Source: Orientallactaga sibirica
Lineage: Eukaryota; Chordata; Mammalia; Rodentia; Dipodidae
Length of the DNA: 64,000 nt
Reading direction: 5' to 3'
NCBI GenBank assembly: GCA_036365145.1
Contig: JAEOAD010000888.1
Coordinates: 2,459,501-2,523,500 of the forward strand
Below the pieces are notes generated by a model. That model did no database searches. It saw nothing but the letters and a program-made list of their open reading frames with translations, and was not told the origin of the DNA. Each line of letters begins with the position of its first letter. The first letter of the stretch is position 1. Made by a program: the position numbers and the translations under genes. Below are positions 37,801 through 42,949 of the stretch, piece by piece.

Positions 37801-38040
37801 GTTCACCGCGCGGGGGCGTGTGGCGTCCCCAGCCTCAGAGCCCGCTTCCACCGCCCACTCCACTTCCCTCGCTCGCAGGCGACCTCACAGCAGCAGCTCG
37901 GACCCGAACCCCACGAGCCGGCGTCGCCCTCCAACTCACTGTTTGCCGTAGTTACCCCCGACGGGTTTGGTGACCAGCTCCTCCCCAGACAGGGACGACT
38001 CGGACTCGCTGTCCGATCCGGTGGTGAAAAACCGCGACAT
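7365..38040 (-). CDS. EIF3C: Eukaryotic translation initiation factor 3 subunit C, complete gene (20 coding exons)
   Basis: eIF3c is a core, PCI-domain subunit of the cytosolic eIF3 complex. It contacts the 40S ribosome and binds eIF1 and eIF5 in start-codon selection. The spliced reading frame starts [20 protein letters not shown] and ends [12 protein letters not shown]. Exon lengths total 2742 nt, giving 913 residues, the length I recall for human EIF3C. All 19 introns have GT and AG ends, and I found no frameshift or internal stop. Features: serine/acidic N-terminus (1-20), conserved [20 protein letters not shown] (57-76), a long acidic CK2-type stretch (about 180-252), a Lys-rich segment near 265-285, and the PCI region in exons 15-18 (roughly 670-850). 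The tail is rich in Gly, Arg, Tyr and Gln. Intron sizes range from tens of bases to 10.3 kb (intron 12, holding an L1). The intact frame and introns argue against a processed pseudogene. Confidence 0.97.
7544..7706 (-). CDS. EIF3C: EIF3C coding exon 19
   Basis: 163 nt, residues 833-887 (begins [17 protein letters not shown], ends at GGYFR). The donor is GTGAGT and the acceptor CATTCCTGTCAG. It follows the winged-helix part of the PCI region. Confidence 0.96.
7804..7891 (-). CDS. EIF3C: EIF3C coding exon 18
   Basis: 88 nt, residues 803-832 ([20 protein letters not shown] then KMIINEELM). This is the typical winged-helix end of a PCI domain. The donor is GTGAGC. Confidence 0.96.
7976..8041 (-). 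CDS. EIF3C: EIF3C coding exon 17
   Basis: 66 nt, residues 781-803 ([20 protein letters not shown] then IS), part of the PCI helical region. The donor is GTAGGA. Confidence 0.95.
8135..8294 (-). CDS. EIF3C: EIF3C coding exon 16
   Basis: 160 nt, residues 728-781 ([20 protein letters not shown] onwards to [10 protein letters not shown]). The donor is GTGAGA and the acceptor AACCTTTCAG. Confidence 0.95.
8572..9602 (+). repeat. EIF3C intron 15 SINE cluster
   Basis: All copies are on the plus strand, antisense to the gene. B2/DIP 8572-8717, B1 8731-8851, B1 8868-8992, B2/DIP 9025-9212, B2/DIP 9246-9398, a long poly-A with GAAAA repeats 9397-9473, and B1 9476-9602. The preceding 8295-8571 is single-copy intron. 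Confidence 0.88.
9617..9916 (+). repeat. Two B1 SINEs
   Basis: 9617-9757 and 9781-9916. Both carry GGAGGCAGAGGTAGGA-type B1 cores and short A-rich tails. Confidence 0.88.
9932..10828 (-). repeat. B2/DIP SINE carrying three nested insertions
   Basis: One minus-strand SINE is broken into 9933-10010, about 10360-10435 and 10806-10828. The pieces, read in order, rebuild the usual GCCACTGC to CCATCTTGCCAGCCCC series. The breaks hold a MaLR LTR (10013-10358), a plus-strand B1 (10436-10565 plus poly-A, flanked by GATTAGTCATC/GATTAGCCATC), and a plus-strand B2/DIP SINE (10610-10805). Confidence 0.82.
10013..10358 (+). mobile_element. MaLR-type solo LTR
   Basis: It starts TGGTAGTTGATTGTATGG and ends GTCTACA. 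It contains the shared MaLR segment CTAGCAGGCAGACTCCTGC and an AATAAA signal near 10290. The same family occurs at 52917-53500. No protein is encoded. Confidence 0.72.
10904..11267 (-). CDS. EIF3C: EIF3C coding exon 15
   Basis: 364 nt, the largest coding exon, residues 607-728. It runs from [20 protein letters not shown] through [20 protein letters not shown] to GERQPLLG, entering the PCI region. The donor is GTAAGT. Lower-strand open frames over it are shadows. Confidence 0.97.
11268..11630. other. EIF3C intron 14, single-copy part
   Basis: No recognisable repeat or gene. It is ordinary intron sequence flanking exon 15. Confidence 0.6.
11631..11838 (+). repeat. Two degenerate B1 SINEs
   Basis: 11631-11738 and 11750-11838. 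Both are shortened, with several substitutions in the CCTTTAATCC and GGAGGCAGAGG cores, so they are older copies. Confidence 0.7.
11870..13240 (+). mobile_element. L1 3' UTR fragment with a B1 insertion
   Basis: It matches the 3' end of the full-length L1, from the GTAAGTAGAAGAACAGATT segment to GTTGTCAATAATAAAAAA. A plus-strand B1 (12021 to about 12160, plus poly-A) interrupts it. The B1 is flanked by a 17-bp direct repeat, AAAATCTAAGAGGACAG, at 12004-12020 and 12182-12198. Confidence 0.88.
13246..13612 (+). repeat. Two B1 SINEs with long poly-A
   Basis: B1 at 13246-13383 followed by a poly-A of about 50 nt, then B1 at 13436-13570 followed by an (AAAT)n tail. Confidence 0.92.
13620..13845 (-). 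mobile_element. L1 ORF2 fragment, minus orientation
   Basis: The plus strand reads GGGTCTATCTTGAAATATAT, CATGAAAAGAATGTGGATTC, and GTAGAAAGTAGGTCATTGAAG. This is the non-coding strand pattern of mammalian L1 ORF2. The fragment is 5' and 3' truncated. Confidence 0.65.
13851..14877 (+). repeat. EIF3C intron 14 SINE cluster
   Basis: B1 13851-13965. B1 14147-14282 with an (AAT)n tail, flanked by an AATAATGCCACATA repeat. B1 14482-14636 with a duplicated GAGGATCACTGAGTA segment inside. An AACC-rich satellite 14637-14700. B2/DIP 14709-14877. The gaps 14010-14146 and 14345-14470 are single-copy or too old to place. Confidence 0.85.
14879..15480. repeat. Direct tandem duplication, about 317 bp x 2
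   Basis: Copy 1 is about 14879-15195 and copy 2 about 15196-15480. Both start with ACTTAAATAGAAAATTTCCC and GATGCTCAACTATTATTGG. They continue through a TCCG/CCTCCC tract and an AAATA-rich segment into a plus-strand B1 (15039-15160 and 15332-15470). Copy 1 has extra bases before the TCCG tract (GTTCACTGTTATAGTGTC). Confidence 0.85.
15494..16535 (+). repeat. EIF3C intron 14 SINE cluster, distal part
   Basis: B2/DIP 15494-15675. B1 15706-15842. B1 15876-16008. B1 16025-16162 with an (AAAT)n tract 16166-16210. B2/DIP 16227-16395. B1 fragment 16455-16535. All are antisense to EIF3C. Confidence 0.88.
16657..16881 (-). CDS. EIF3C: EIF3C coding exon 14
   Basis: 225 nt, residues 532-606. It runs from [20 protein letters not shown] through [20 protein letters not shown] to [10 protein letters not shown]. 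The acceptor is CTCCCTAG and the donor GTAGGT. Confidence 0.96.
17122..17312 (-). CDS. EIF3C: EIF3C coding exon 13
   Basis: 191 nt, residues 468-531. It runs from [20 protein letters not shown] to [15 protein letters not shown]. The donor is GTGAGA and the acceptor TCCCTGCCAG. Confidence 0.96.
17313..17735 (-). repeat. Start of EIF3C intron 12 (3' end) with a minus-strand B1
   Basis: 17313-17571 is single-copy intron. 17572-17735 is a B1 in the same orientation as the gene, with a T-rich plus-strand tail. Confidence 0.85.
17840..19100 (+). promoter_or_regulatory. L1 5' UTR region
   Basis: It begins ACTTCTGGTTAAGATGGAGGC, has a poly-A stretch at about 17898-17920, and a GC-richer part at 18000-18450. 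L1 5' UTRs carry an internal promoter, but activity here is not visible from sequence. A degenerate minus-strand B1-like segment seems to sit at about 18640-18790. Confidence 0.6.
19100..20100 (+). pseudogene. L1 ORF1 (RNA-binding chaperone) remnant
   Basis: L1 ORF1p is a trimeric coiled-coil RNA-binding protein. The coiled coil is visible in [20 protein letters not shown] (frame from 19359) and in [20 protein letters not shown] (frame from 19588). The RRM/CTD part shows [31 protein letters not shown] and [16 protein letters not shown], up to 20100. The frame is broken near 19610 and split by a B1 at 19181-19345. Confidence 0.88.
19181..19345 (+). repeat. B1 SINE inside L1 ORF1
   Basis: It starts AAGCCGGGCGTGGTGGCGCA and ends in poly-A. 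It is flanked by a 16-bp duplication, AAAAAGTATTAATGTG, at 19165-19180 and 19346-19361, so it is younger than the L1. Confidence 0.95.
20131..20314 (+). repeat. B1 SINE at the end of L1 ORF1
   Basis: B1 body to about 20268 and a (CAAA)n/poly-A tail to about 20314. It is flanked by an ACTGTCAACCAAG / CCTGTCAACCAAG direct repeat at 20118-20130 and about 20319-20331. Confidence 0.93.
20577..24307 (+). pseudogene. L1 ORF2 (endonuclease / reverse transcriptase) remnant
   Basis: ORF2p nicks DNA and reverse-transcribes L1 RNA. The endonuclease part starts [20 protein letters not shown], hits a TGA about 55 codons in, and continues in other frames ([37 protein letters not shown]). The reverse transcriptase part shows [15 protein letters not shown] and the FADD catalytic motif at 22629-22640. 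The Cys-rich C-terminus shows [19 protein letters not shown] near 23980. An A-run of about 26 nt (22820-22846) and several frameshifts and stops break it. No single frame covers the protein. Confidence 0.92.
24308..25698 (+). other. Long L1 3' UTR (reference copy)
   Basis: About 1.38 kb between the ORF2 stop and the A-rich tail. It contains a purine-rich GGGAGGGAGGAAAGGGAAGG block near 24450 and the about 1-kb unit (24630-25690) seen alone at 1-1079, 11870-13240, 39903-40628 and 47905-49215, and in the 3.3-6.4 kb duplication. Those solo copies are thus 5'-truncated L1s, not a separate repeat family. Confidence 0.85.
25822..26317 (-). repeat. Three minus-strand B1 SINEs
   Basis: 25828-25991 (poly-T at 25829-25854, flanked by CCAGCCCCTCACTT / CCAGCCCTTCACTT), 26035-26177 and 26203-26317. 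They are in the same orientation as EIF3C. Confidence 0.88.
26346..27256. repeat. Mixed old and young SINEs in EIF3C intron 12
   Basis: Old B1-like plus strand 26346-26478. B2/DIP plus strand 26517-26695. B1 fragment minus strand 26712-26798. B2/DIP tail plus strand 26828-26895 with (TA)n. B1 plus strand 26921-27062. B2/DIP minus strand 27085-27256. Confidence 0.8.
27257..27589. other. Single-copy end of EIF3C intron 12 next to exon 12
   Basis: No repeat recognised. It is the donor-side flank of exon 12. Confidence 0.6.
27590..27683 (-). CDS. EIF3C: EIF3C coding exon 12
   Basis: 94 nt, residues 437-468 ([20 protein letters not shown] then [11 protein letters not shown]). The donor is GTGAGC and the acceptor TTCCCTCTTCAG. 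Confidence 0.95.
27792..27917 (-). CDS. EIF3C: EIF3C coding exon 11
   Basis: 126 nt, residues 395-436. It begins [20 protein letters not shown] and ends [11 protein letters not shown]. The donor is GTATGG. Confidence 0.95.
28096..28237 (-). CDS. EIF3C: EIF3C coding exon 10
   Basis: 142 nt, residues 347-394. It begins [20 protein letters not shown] and ends NPNLATYMK. The donor is GTGAGG and the acceptor ACCCTTCCAG. Confidence 0.96.
28379..29440. repeat. EIF3C intron 9 repeats
   Basis: B4-like SINE minus strand 28379-28595. B1 minus strand 28605-28772. Possible MIR-like relic 28795-28925 (weak). B1 plus strand 28928-29075. B2/DIP plus strand 29089-29268. B1 plus strand 29285-29440. 29441-29621 is single-copy. 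Confidence 0.8.
29622..29725 (-). CDS. EIF3C: EIF3C coding exon 9
   Basis: 104 nt, residues 313-347 ([20 protein letters not shown] then [14 protein letters not shown]). The donor is GTAAGC. Confidence 0.96.
29858..30190 (-). repeat. B4-like rodent SINE in EIF3C intron 8
   Basis: It begins GCATGTGTGTGATGCATGAA and ends near CTTAACCAATGAGCAGAAGCCC, matching the fused B1/ID pattern of B4-type SINEs. It is fairly degenerate. Confidence 0.6.
30232..30391 (-). CDS. EIF3C: EIF3C coding exon 8
   Basis: 160 nt, residues 259-312. It carries the charged [14 protein letters not shown] and [18 protein letters not shown] segments. The donor is GTGAGA and the acceptor TTCTCCTGACAG. Confidence 0.96.
30579..31550. 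repeat. EIF3C intron 7 repeats, distal part
   Basis: B1 plus strand 30579-30705. B4-like plus strand 30729-31019 (starts GACTGGGAAGATAGCTCAG). B2/DIP plus strand 31023-31198. B1 minus strand 31397-31550. 30392-30575 and 31205-31395 are single-copy. Confidence 0.75.
31555..32035 (+). mobile_element. Possible LTR-like relic
   Basis: A near-repeat GAGGGAGGAGCATC / AAGGGAGGAGCATC occurs at about 31660 and 31815. A CTGTAAGTAACCCCAATAAACTC segment near 31900 looks like the polyadenylation part of an LTR. Family not recognised. It could also be ordinary intron sequence. Confidence 0.35.
32045..32187 (+). repeat. B1 SINE
   Basis: Starts GCAGGGTGTGGTGGTGCACAC and ends GAGACCCTAATAGG. 32188-32714 after it is single-copy intron. 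Confidence 0.88.
32715..33090 (-). repeat. MIR (ancient tRNA-SINE) split by a B1
   Basis: The MIR pattern in minus orientation (CATGTTACAGATGTGAAAAC AGAAG, then CATAGCTACTAGAAGAAAAACTGAGATTCA) lies at 32715-32856 and 33016-33090. The B1 between them (32857-33003) is flanked by AAAGCTAAACAAT / AAAACTCAACAAT. Confidence 0.6.
33177..34030 (+). repeat. EIF3C intron 7 SINE cluster, near exon 7
   Basis: B2/DIP 33177-33355. B2/DIP 33378-33542 with a poly-A tail. B1 33676-33815 with (AAAAC)n to 33850. B2/DIP 33853-34030. The last ends about 65 nt before the exon 7 donor. Confidence 0.88.
34097..34224 (-). CDS. EIF3C: EIF3C coding exon 7
   Basis: 128 nt, residues 217-259. It is the most acidic exon: [20 protein letters not shown] then [13 protein letters not shown], with many CK2-type serines. 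The donor is GTAAGA and the acceptor CTTCCTCTAAG. Confidence 0.96.
34562..35231 (-). mobile_element. Solo ERVK/IAP-like LTR with 6-bp target-site duplication
   Basis: The LTR itself is 34568-35225 (658 bp), TG...CA ended, flanked by AAACTA at 34562-34567 and 35226-35231. Six-base duplications are typical of class II (ERVK) integrations. In gene-sense orientation it starts TGTAGAGAGCTGCGAGG. A YY1-type AAGATGGCGC lies at 35187-35196, then a long GTGAGT-rich tandem array (about 35005-34655). An AATAAA signal is at 34626-34631 and the end is GGTCGCGACA. No internal provirus sequence remains. It sits in the same orientation as EIF3C. Confidence 0.88.
34655..35008 (-). repeat. GTGAGT/CAGTC tandem array inside the LTR
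   Basis: An imperfect 4-bp-based array: CTCA, CTGA and CTGC units on the plus strand, or GTGAGTGAGTCAGTGAG in the gene sense. The gene-sense strand holds at least a dozen GTGAGT hexamers, which equal the consensus 5' splice site. Confidence 0.9.
35256..35426 (+). repeat. B2/DIP SINE at the exon 6 splice donor
   Basis: Orientation note: the SINE head (GGGCTGGGGAGATGGCCCAG) reads on the minus strand, in the gene sense, starting at about 35427. It is listed here by position only. Flanking near-direct repeats are 35242-35255 and 35427-35440, gene sense AAAAATGGAAGTAA and AAAGATGGAAGTAA. The second overlaps the end of exon 6 and the first bases of its donor. Confidence 0.85.
35431..35540 (-). CDS. 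EIF3C: EIF3C coding exon 6
   Basis: 110 nt, residues 180-216 ([20 protein letters not shown] then [16 protein letters not shown]). The donor GTAAGG is 35425-35430, and the bases after GTAA come from the start of the inserted SINE. Confidence 0.96.
35668..35722 (-). CDS. EIF3C: EIF3C coding exon 5
   Basis: 55 nt, residues 162-180 ([18 protein letters not shown]). The donor is GTGAGG and the acceptor GTCTCTGTTAG. Confidence 0.95.
35790..35955 (-). repeat. B1 SINE in EIF3C intron 4
   Basis: T-rich tail at 35790-35816 and B1 core to about 35955, in the gene sense. Confidence 0.9.
36076..36201 (-). CDS. EIF3C: EIF3C coding exon 4
   Basis: 126 nt, residues 120-161. It begins [20 protein letters not shown] and ends [11 protein letters not shown]. 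The donor is GTGGGT. Confidence 0.96.
36202..36629. other. EIF3C intron 3
   Basis: Mostly single-copy, AT-rich. A short B4-like end (GGGCCTCACACATGCGCTCT to CTCCAGCCCC) may lie near 36363-36410. Confidence 0.5.
36630..36819 (-). CDS. EIF3C: EIF3C coding exon 3
   Basis: 190 nt, residues 56-119. It begins [20 protein letters not shown] and ends [11 protein letters not shown], in the conserved N-terminal domain. The donor is GTGTGG and the acceptor TCCCAACCCAG. Confidence 0.97.
36918..36983 (-). CDS. EIF3C: EIF3C coding exon 2
   Basis: 66 nt, residues 34-56 ([20 protein letters not shown]). The donor is GTGAGG and the acceptor TTTCCAAATAG. Confidence 0.95.
37083..37245 (+). repeat. Degenerate B2/DIP SINE in EIF3C intron 1
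   Basis: It starts AACTGAAAGATGGTGCAGGTG and ends CTCCTTGCAAATAAATAA. The rest of intron 1 (37246-37939) is single-copy, becoming GC-rich towards exon 1. Confidence 0.75.
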
Positions 38041-38345
38041 GGCGACGGCGCCAAAGGACTACGGCGTGCGCGGCCGGAACCTGAGAAGGAGCCGGAATGT
38101 CACGGGCCCCAAGGGGCGGCCCTCGTGTCCACCATCCAGCCCCGAGCCCTCGCCAGCCCCGCCGCTACCCCGACTCAGGGCTGCCTCCTCCGAGCACGAG
38201 GACAAAAGACATACCAAAGCCCCGAGCTCGGAAGTCAAGCCGCACAAGCAAGGCGCTGGAAACGCCGGAAAGGAAGACGAGGGGGTCGCGTCACTTCCGG
38301 GAAGCGCCGAAGAACAGCGCTAAAGAACTACAACTCCCAGTGACC
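37740..38345 (-). promoter_or_regulatory. EIF3C: EIF3C CpG-island promoter and first exon
   Basis: CpG-dense sequence spans exon 1 and its upstream side, with no TATA box near the start. An ETS-type CCGGAAGT (gene sense) lies at 38293-38300. A ZNF143/SIX5-type ACTACAACTCCCAG is on the plus strand at 38327-38340. The transcription start is not visible; I infer it between about 38045 and 38320. Such promoters suit a housekeeping translation factor and are often bidirectional. Confidence 0.7.
37940..38040 (-). CDS. EIF3C: EIF3C coding exon 1
   Basis: 101 nt, residues 1-34 ([20 protein letters not shown] then [13 protein letters not shown]). The ATG is at 38038-38040. The donor is GTGAGT at 37934-37939. 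The start was chosen because it gives the conserved N-terminus of the family. Confidence 0.96.
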
Positions 38346-38924
38346 TTTGCGCCTCACCAGCTGCCTCTCAAATCCCTCTCTGCCTTTGGCAGCAAGACTT
38401 AGACCATAAAATACATGGGAGACACACGTGGTGCCTCACGTTTGTAGTCTCCAAACTAGGGAGACTGAAGCTGGAGAATCTCCGGTTCTAGGCCAGAGTG
38501 GACTATATAATGATACCTTAAATTATTCAAAACAATACCCTAGCCTCCTGCTAACTAACTGCAGCCATGTAATACAGCTAATGGGCTGTTAGCTTCTGGC
38601 GGCAGGTATAAGGAAAACTTGCCAGTTTGATTTTTTTTTTTTTAGGTGTGGAACCGGAGCATAACTATTTCTTTAGGCAAATTTAATCTTTAACCTCTCT
38701 GCTTACTTCCCTTGAGCTGCAACGAAAATGCAGTAATATCACCTATTTTATATGGTGTGATGAAAATAAGATAATATGTAAAGTATGTGAGACAACACCA
38801 TGTGTACTAAGGATTAGAACTTGGGACCTGACAGGTCTAACAAGCCAGATTTGACCACCTGACATTATTAATAAGTCAAGTAAACAAGTAATAATAAAAA
38901 CAGGAAAAAGAGATTTAAGTCAAG
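38346..38924. other. Intergenic sequence upstream of EIF3C
   Basis: An old B1-like segment may lie at 38411-38530 (CACGTGGTGCCTCACGTTTG). The rest is single-copy, with no gene seen. Confidence 0.5.
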
Positions 38925-39902
38925 AGTGGTGGCACACACATTTAGTCTCAGCACTTGGGAGGCAGAGATAGGAGGATCACTGTGAGATGGAGGCCACTCT
39001 TAGACTACATAGTGAATTCCAGGCCAGTCTGGGCTAGAGTGAAACCCTACCTTGAAACAACAACAACAACAACAAAAGACTATAGGACTGTGTTTACAGG
39101 CATGCATGGTAATGCTCAAGCCGTTAATATATTTGTCAAGATGTGGTGTTGTATCCCAAGTAAGTAACCCCAACACTTGGGAAGAAGCAAGAAGATCAGG
39201 AGTTTAAGGCCAGCCTTGGCTACCTAATGTGAGGTAAGCCTGGTTTACATGAAACATGATCTCTGTTGTAGTTGGGCTTTTTTCCTTCCAGGAATAACTT
39301 GATGCTGTCTTGAAAGGCAGCTATGCTTATCACCATACCACAAATGCTTCATGCATGCCATCTCAAAGCAGAGAATATCTTGGCTCAGTAGCTATGTGTA
39401 AGGTGAAGTTAGGGGCTAGAGAGATGTCTCAGTGGTTTAAAGGTCCTTGCTTGCAAAGCCTGATATCCTGGGTTCGATTCCCCAGTACCCACATAATGCC
39501 AGACGCACAAAGTGGCACATGCATCTGGAGTTTGTTTACAGTGGCAAGAGTCCCAGGCATGCCCATACTCACTTCCCCCACCCATCTCTGCCTCTTTTTC
39601 TCTGTCTCTCTCAAATAAAAATATTTTCAAAAAATGAAGTTAGAGGGCTGGAGAGATGGCTTAGCAGTTAAGCTGTTTGCCTGCAAGGCCAAAAGACCCA
39701 GGTTCGATTCTTCAGCAACCACATAAGACATATGCACTAGGTGGCTCGTGTGTCTGGAGTTCATTTACAGTGGCTGAAAGCCCTGGTGTGCCAATCCCCC
39801 TTTTTATTTTTTATTTTTTGAGGTATGGTTTCACTCTAGCTCAGGATGACCTGTAATTCACTATGTAGTCTCAGGGCAGCCTCGAACTCATGGTGATCCT
39901 CC
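38925..39902. repeat. Intergenic SINE cluster
   Basis: B1 plus strand 38925-39055. Old B1/ID-like plus strand 39140-39262. B2/DIP plus strand 39412-39616. B2/DIP plus strand 39646-39797. B1 fragment minus strand 39808-39902. Confidence 0.8.
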
Positions 39903-40628
39903 AGAAAGCTGGAAAAAGCTATGCCGCATGCAGTTCAATGGGAGAGAGGTAAATCACCAGTGGAGATACTCAACACTGGACATTGTAAGCCTTAAATTTG
40001 TTTAGCCAGGCCAAATGAGGCAATGGGTGCAATAGTGGCATGTCTGTTATGGGGGAAACCAACTGCTCTCTAATTGGACTGGAGGCCCACTCCATGGGAG
40101 GGAATACATCCCTGATACTACAACAGGGTAGTCATGAGCCCTAGGGGTGTAATATATATATTAATGCTACTCTCATTTTCGGTTAGAGAAGCTTCTCTTT
40201 TCAGGTGGTGGTGACCTTGGGATGACTCAGAAGGTACCATTGGTGCTGAGAAGAAGTGACAGAGAAAAGCTCAGCATTGAAACAATTCTAACACACCTTC
40301 CAGGGCTCAGGGTCCACTGCAGAAGAAGTGGCAGAAAGAATTTAAGAGCTAAATAAAGGGTAGGACTCCTTACAACGTGCTCCTCCAGACACAAAATGGC
40401 CTGGATATCCATGACCTCACAGTGCCTGACACTACCTACACAAGACCATCATAATAGGAGGAAAAGATCATGACATCAAAATAAAAAAGAGAGACTGATT
40501 GGGAGGGGGAAGGAATATGATGGAGAGTGGAGTTTCAAAGGGGAAAGTGGGGGGGGGGGAGGGAAGTACCATGGGATATTGTCTATAATTGTGGAAGTTG
40601 TCAACAAAAATAAAATTTAAATTAAAAA
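39903..40628 (+). mobile_element. L1 3' UTR fragment
   Basis: 5' truncated copy of the same L1 3' UTR, from GAAAGCTGGAAAAAGCTATGC to GTTGTCAACAAAAATAAAAT. Confidence 0.85.
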
Positions 40629-40634
40629 AAATCG

Positions 40635-41343
40635 GGGGCTGGGAAGTTGGCTAAATGGTTAAAGGCATTTGCATGCAAAGCTTGCCAGCCCAGATTCTCA
40701 CACAAAGCCAGAGGGACAAGTGGCACACAAGGCTGGAGTTCCTTTGCAGCCTGGAGTTCATTTGCGGCAGCAAGAAGCCCTGATGCCATTTCTCTCTCTC
40801 TCTCTCTCTTTCTGTAGTAAATAAGTAAAAATACTGTAATAAATAATTTAGGGGCTGGAGAGATGGCTCAGCAATTATGCAAAGCCTAACAATCTGAGTT
40901 TGATTCCCCAATACCCACATAAAGCCAAATGCACAAAGTAGTGCATGCATCTGGAGTCAATTTGCAGCAGCTGAAGGCCCTGGCATGCCCATTCACTCTG
41001 TCTCTCTTCTCTCTCCTTACAAATAAAGACAATCTTAAATAATTAAATAATTTAAGAAAAATAAATAAAACTACCCCCCTTACAAACTTTCCAAATGACT
41101 CTAGGGGGCAGTATCACCCCACTGCTCCAGCACTGTCCACTCAGCATTGTGGTTCCTGTCTGTAATCTCAGCAGTCAGAGGCTCAATCAGAAGGATCAAG
41201 AGATCTGGGCGGCGTGGCCCACTCCTTTAATCCCAGCACTCGGGAGGCAGAGGTAGGAGGATCACTGTGAGTTCGAGGCCACCCTGAGACTACATAGTGA
41301 TTTCCAAGAGGACAGCCTGAGCTACAGTGAGACCCTACCTCAA
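40635..41343 (+). repeat. Two B2/DIP SINEs and a B1
   Basis: B2/DIP 40635-40820. B2/DIP 40853-41025. B1 41204-41343 with poly-A to 41362, flanked by a 12-bp duplication AAGGATCAAGAG (41191-41202 and 41363-41374). The B1 seems to lie in or next to the MLT1-like LTR. Confidence 0.85.
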
Positions 41344-41369
41344 AAAAAAAAAAAAAAAAAAAAGGATCA

Positions 41370-41665
41370 AGAGCCTTTCCCTAGCCTAATTGCTATTGCA
41401 ATAATGATTAGGTCATAAGGGCACAGCCTTCAAGAATGAGACTAGTACCCTTCAGAAGAGGTCCAAACGAACGAGTCAGCTGTTTCCACCAAGTGACAAG
41501 AGCAAAAGGTGCCACCCAGAAGGAAAGGGTCTTCAACAGCCTACAGATTTGCTGGAATTTTGATTTTGGCTTTCTGAAGTTCCAGAATGATGAGAAGTTT
41601 ATTCTATTTATAAATTACCTAATTTGAGGTGTTTTGTTATAACAGCCCCAAAATACTTAGGCAGG
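41370..41665 (+). mobile_element. MLT1/MST-type MaLR LTR (old mammalian)
   Basis: It shows the family pattern AATGATTAGGTCATAAGGGC, AGAGGTCCAAACGAACGAG, and a 3' part GATGAGAAGTTTATTCTATT then GTTTTGTTATAACAGCCCC. This type is found across placental mammals, so it predates the rodent-specific repeats around it. Confidence 0.7.
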
Positions 41666-41691
41666 CATCTGCAAAAATCCTCTGGTTAAAA

Positions 41692-42089
41692 GCCGGGCGT
41701 GGTGGCGCATGCCTTTAATCCCAGCACTTGGGAGGCAGAGGTAGGAGGATCGCCGGGAGTTCGAGGCCACCCTGAGACTACATAGTTAATTCCAGGTCAG
41801 CCTGGACCAGAGTGAGACCCTACCTCGAAAAAACCAAAAAAAAAAAAAAAATCCTCTGGCTATGTGCTGGAGAGATGGCTCAGTGGTTAAGATACTTGCT
41901 GGCCAAGCCTAACAACCTGGGTTCAATTCCCCAGTACTCATGTGCATGTATCTGGATTCCATTTGCAGTGGCTAGAGGTGCACCCATTCATATTCTTTCT
42001 CTCTGCCCTTGCAAATAAATAAATAAATAATTAAAAATATTTATTTATTTATTTATTTATTTATTTATTTGAGAGAGAGAGAGAGAGAG
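41692..42089 (+). repeat. B1 and B2/DIP SINEs with TTTA tract
   Basis: B1 41692-41835, flanked by AAAAATCCTCTGGTTA / AAAAATCCTCTGGCTA. B2/DIP 41868-42020. A (TTTA)n tract and (GA)n at 42040-42090 lead into the next SINE. Confidence 0.9.
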
Positions 42090-42090
42090 A

Positions 42091-42598
42091 GAGGAAGGTA
42101 GAGAGAATAGGCATGCAAGGGCCTTCAGTAACTGCAAATGAACTCCAGATGCATGCGCCACCTTGTGCATTTGGCTTTATGTGGACACTGGGGAATCAAA
42201 CCTGGATCCTTGGGCTTTGCAGGCAAATGCCTTGTTGCAGTCAGGTTTGCATTGCTGGTATAAATCACCCGACCAAGAGCAGCTTGTGGGGAAAAAAGAG
42301 GTTTATTTTGGCTTACAGGCTCGAGGGGGAAGCTCCATGATAGCAGGAAAAACAATGGCATGAGCAGAGGGTGGACATCACCCCCCTGGCCACCATAAGG
42401 TAGACAACAGCAGCAGAAGAATGTGCCAAACACTGGCAAGGGGAAGCTGGCTATAATACCCATAAGCCCGCCCCCAACAATATTCTGCCTCTAGGAGGCT
42501 TTAATTTCCAGTTGCCATCAGCTAGGGAGACTAGCATTCAGAATACTTAAGTTTATCAAACCATCACGTGCCTTGACCACTAAGCCATCTGTCCAGCC
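42091..42598 (-). repeat. B2/DIP SINE split by a MaLR LTR (copy 1)
   Basis: SINE parts at 42091-42233 and 42568-42598, orientation minus. The LTR lies between them, with TGCCT-type short duplication on both sides. Confidence 0.82.
42234..42567 (-). mobile_element. MaLR/ERVL-type LTR (copy 1)
   Basis: On the minus strand it reads TGATGGTTTGATAAACTTAAG at the start, with AATAAACCTCTTTTTTCCCC (polyadenylation signal) towards the end and GACTGCAACA last. It looks like the ORR1/MT group. No protein. Confidence 0.72.
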
Positions 42599-42599
42599 C

Positions 42600-42925
42600 T
42601 CAATACCATGTTTGTATATTTAAACTACATGTGTGCTGTGGTGTGTGGTATATGCAAGTGTGTGAGTGGAGATGTGCGTCCCATGCGCTTGCATGCAAAG
42701 ACCAGAAAGGGACATCAGGAGTCCTTCTCTTATTGCTCATCTATGTATGACCTGTCTCTGGAGTGGCTGTCAGTCTGTGAGCCCCAACAATTATCCAGTC
42801 TCCACCTCCATCCCCCCCAACTGGGGTTACAGCCTTGCCCACCTTTTTATATAGGTTCTGAGAAGTTGAACTCATGCTAAAGCCACAAGTGCCCTTAACT
42901 GCTGAACCATCTCCCTGGCCCCAAT
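42600..42925 (-). repeat. B4-like SINE (copy 1)
   Basis: It begins CATGTGTGCTGTGGTGTGTG near 42631 and ends AACCATCTCCCTGGCCCC. It repeats at 44850-45178. Confidence 0.65.
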
Positions 42926-42949
42926 ACCAATAGGGTTCTTATGGAGGGC

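Noticed and set aside
37768..38343. Long plus-strand open frames opposite EIF3C exon 1
   Set aside because: They lie in CpG-island DNA where stops are rare, and they overlap the EIF3C first exon and promoter. Composition is Pro/Arg/Ser-rich with no domain, so chance openness is the best explanation.
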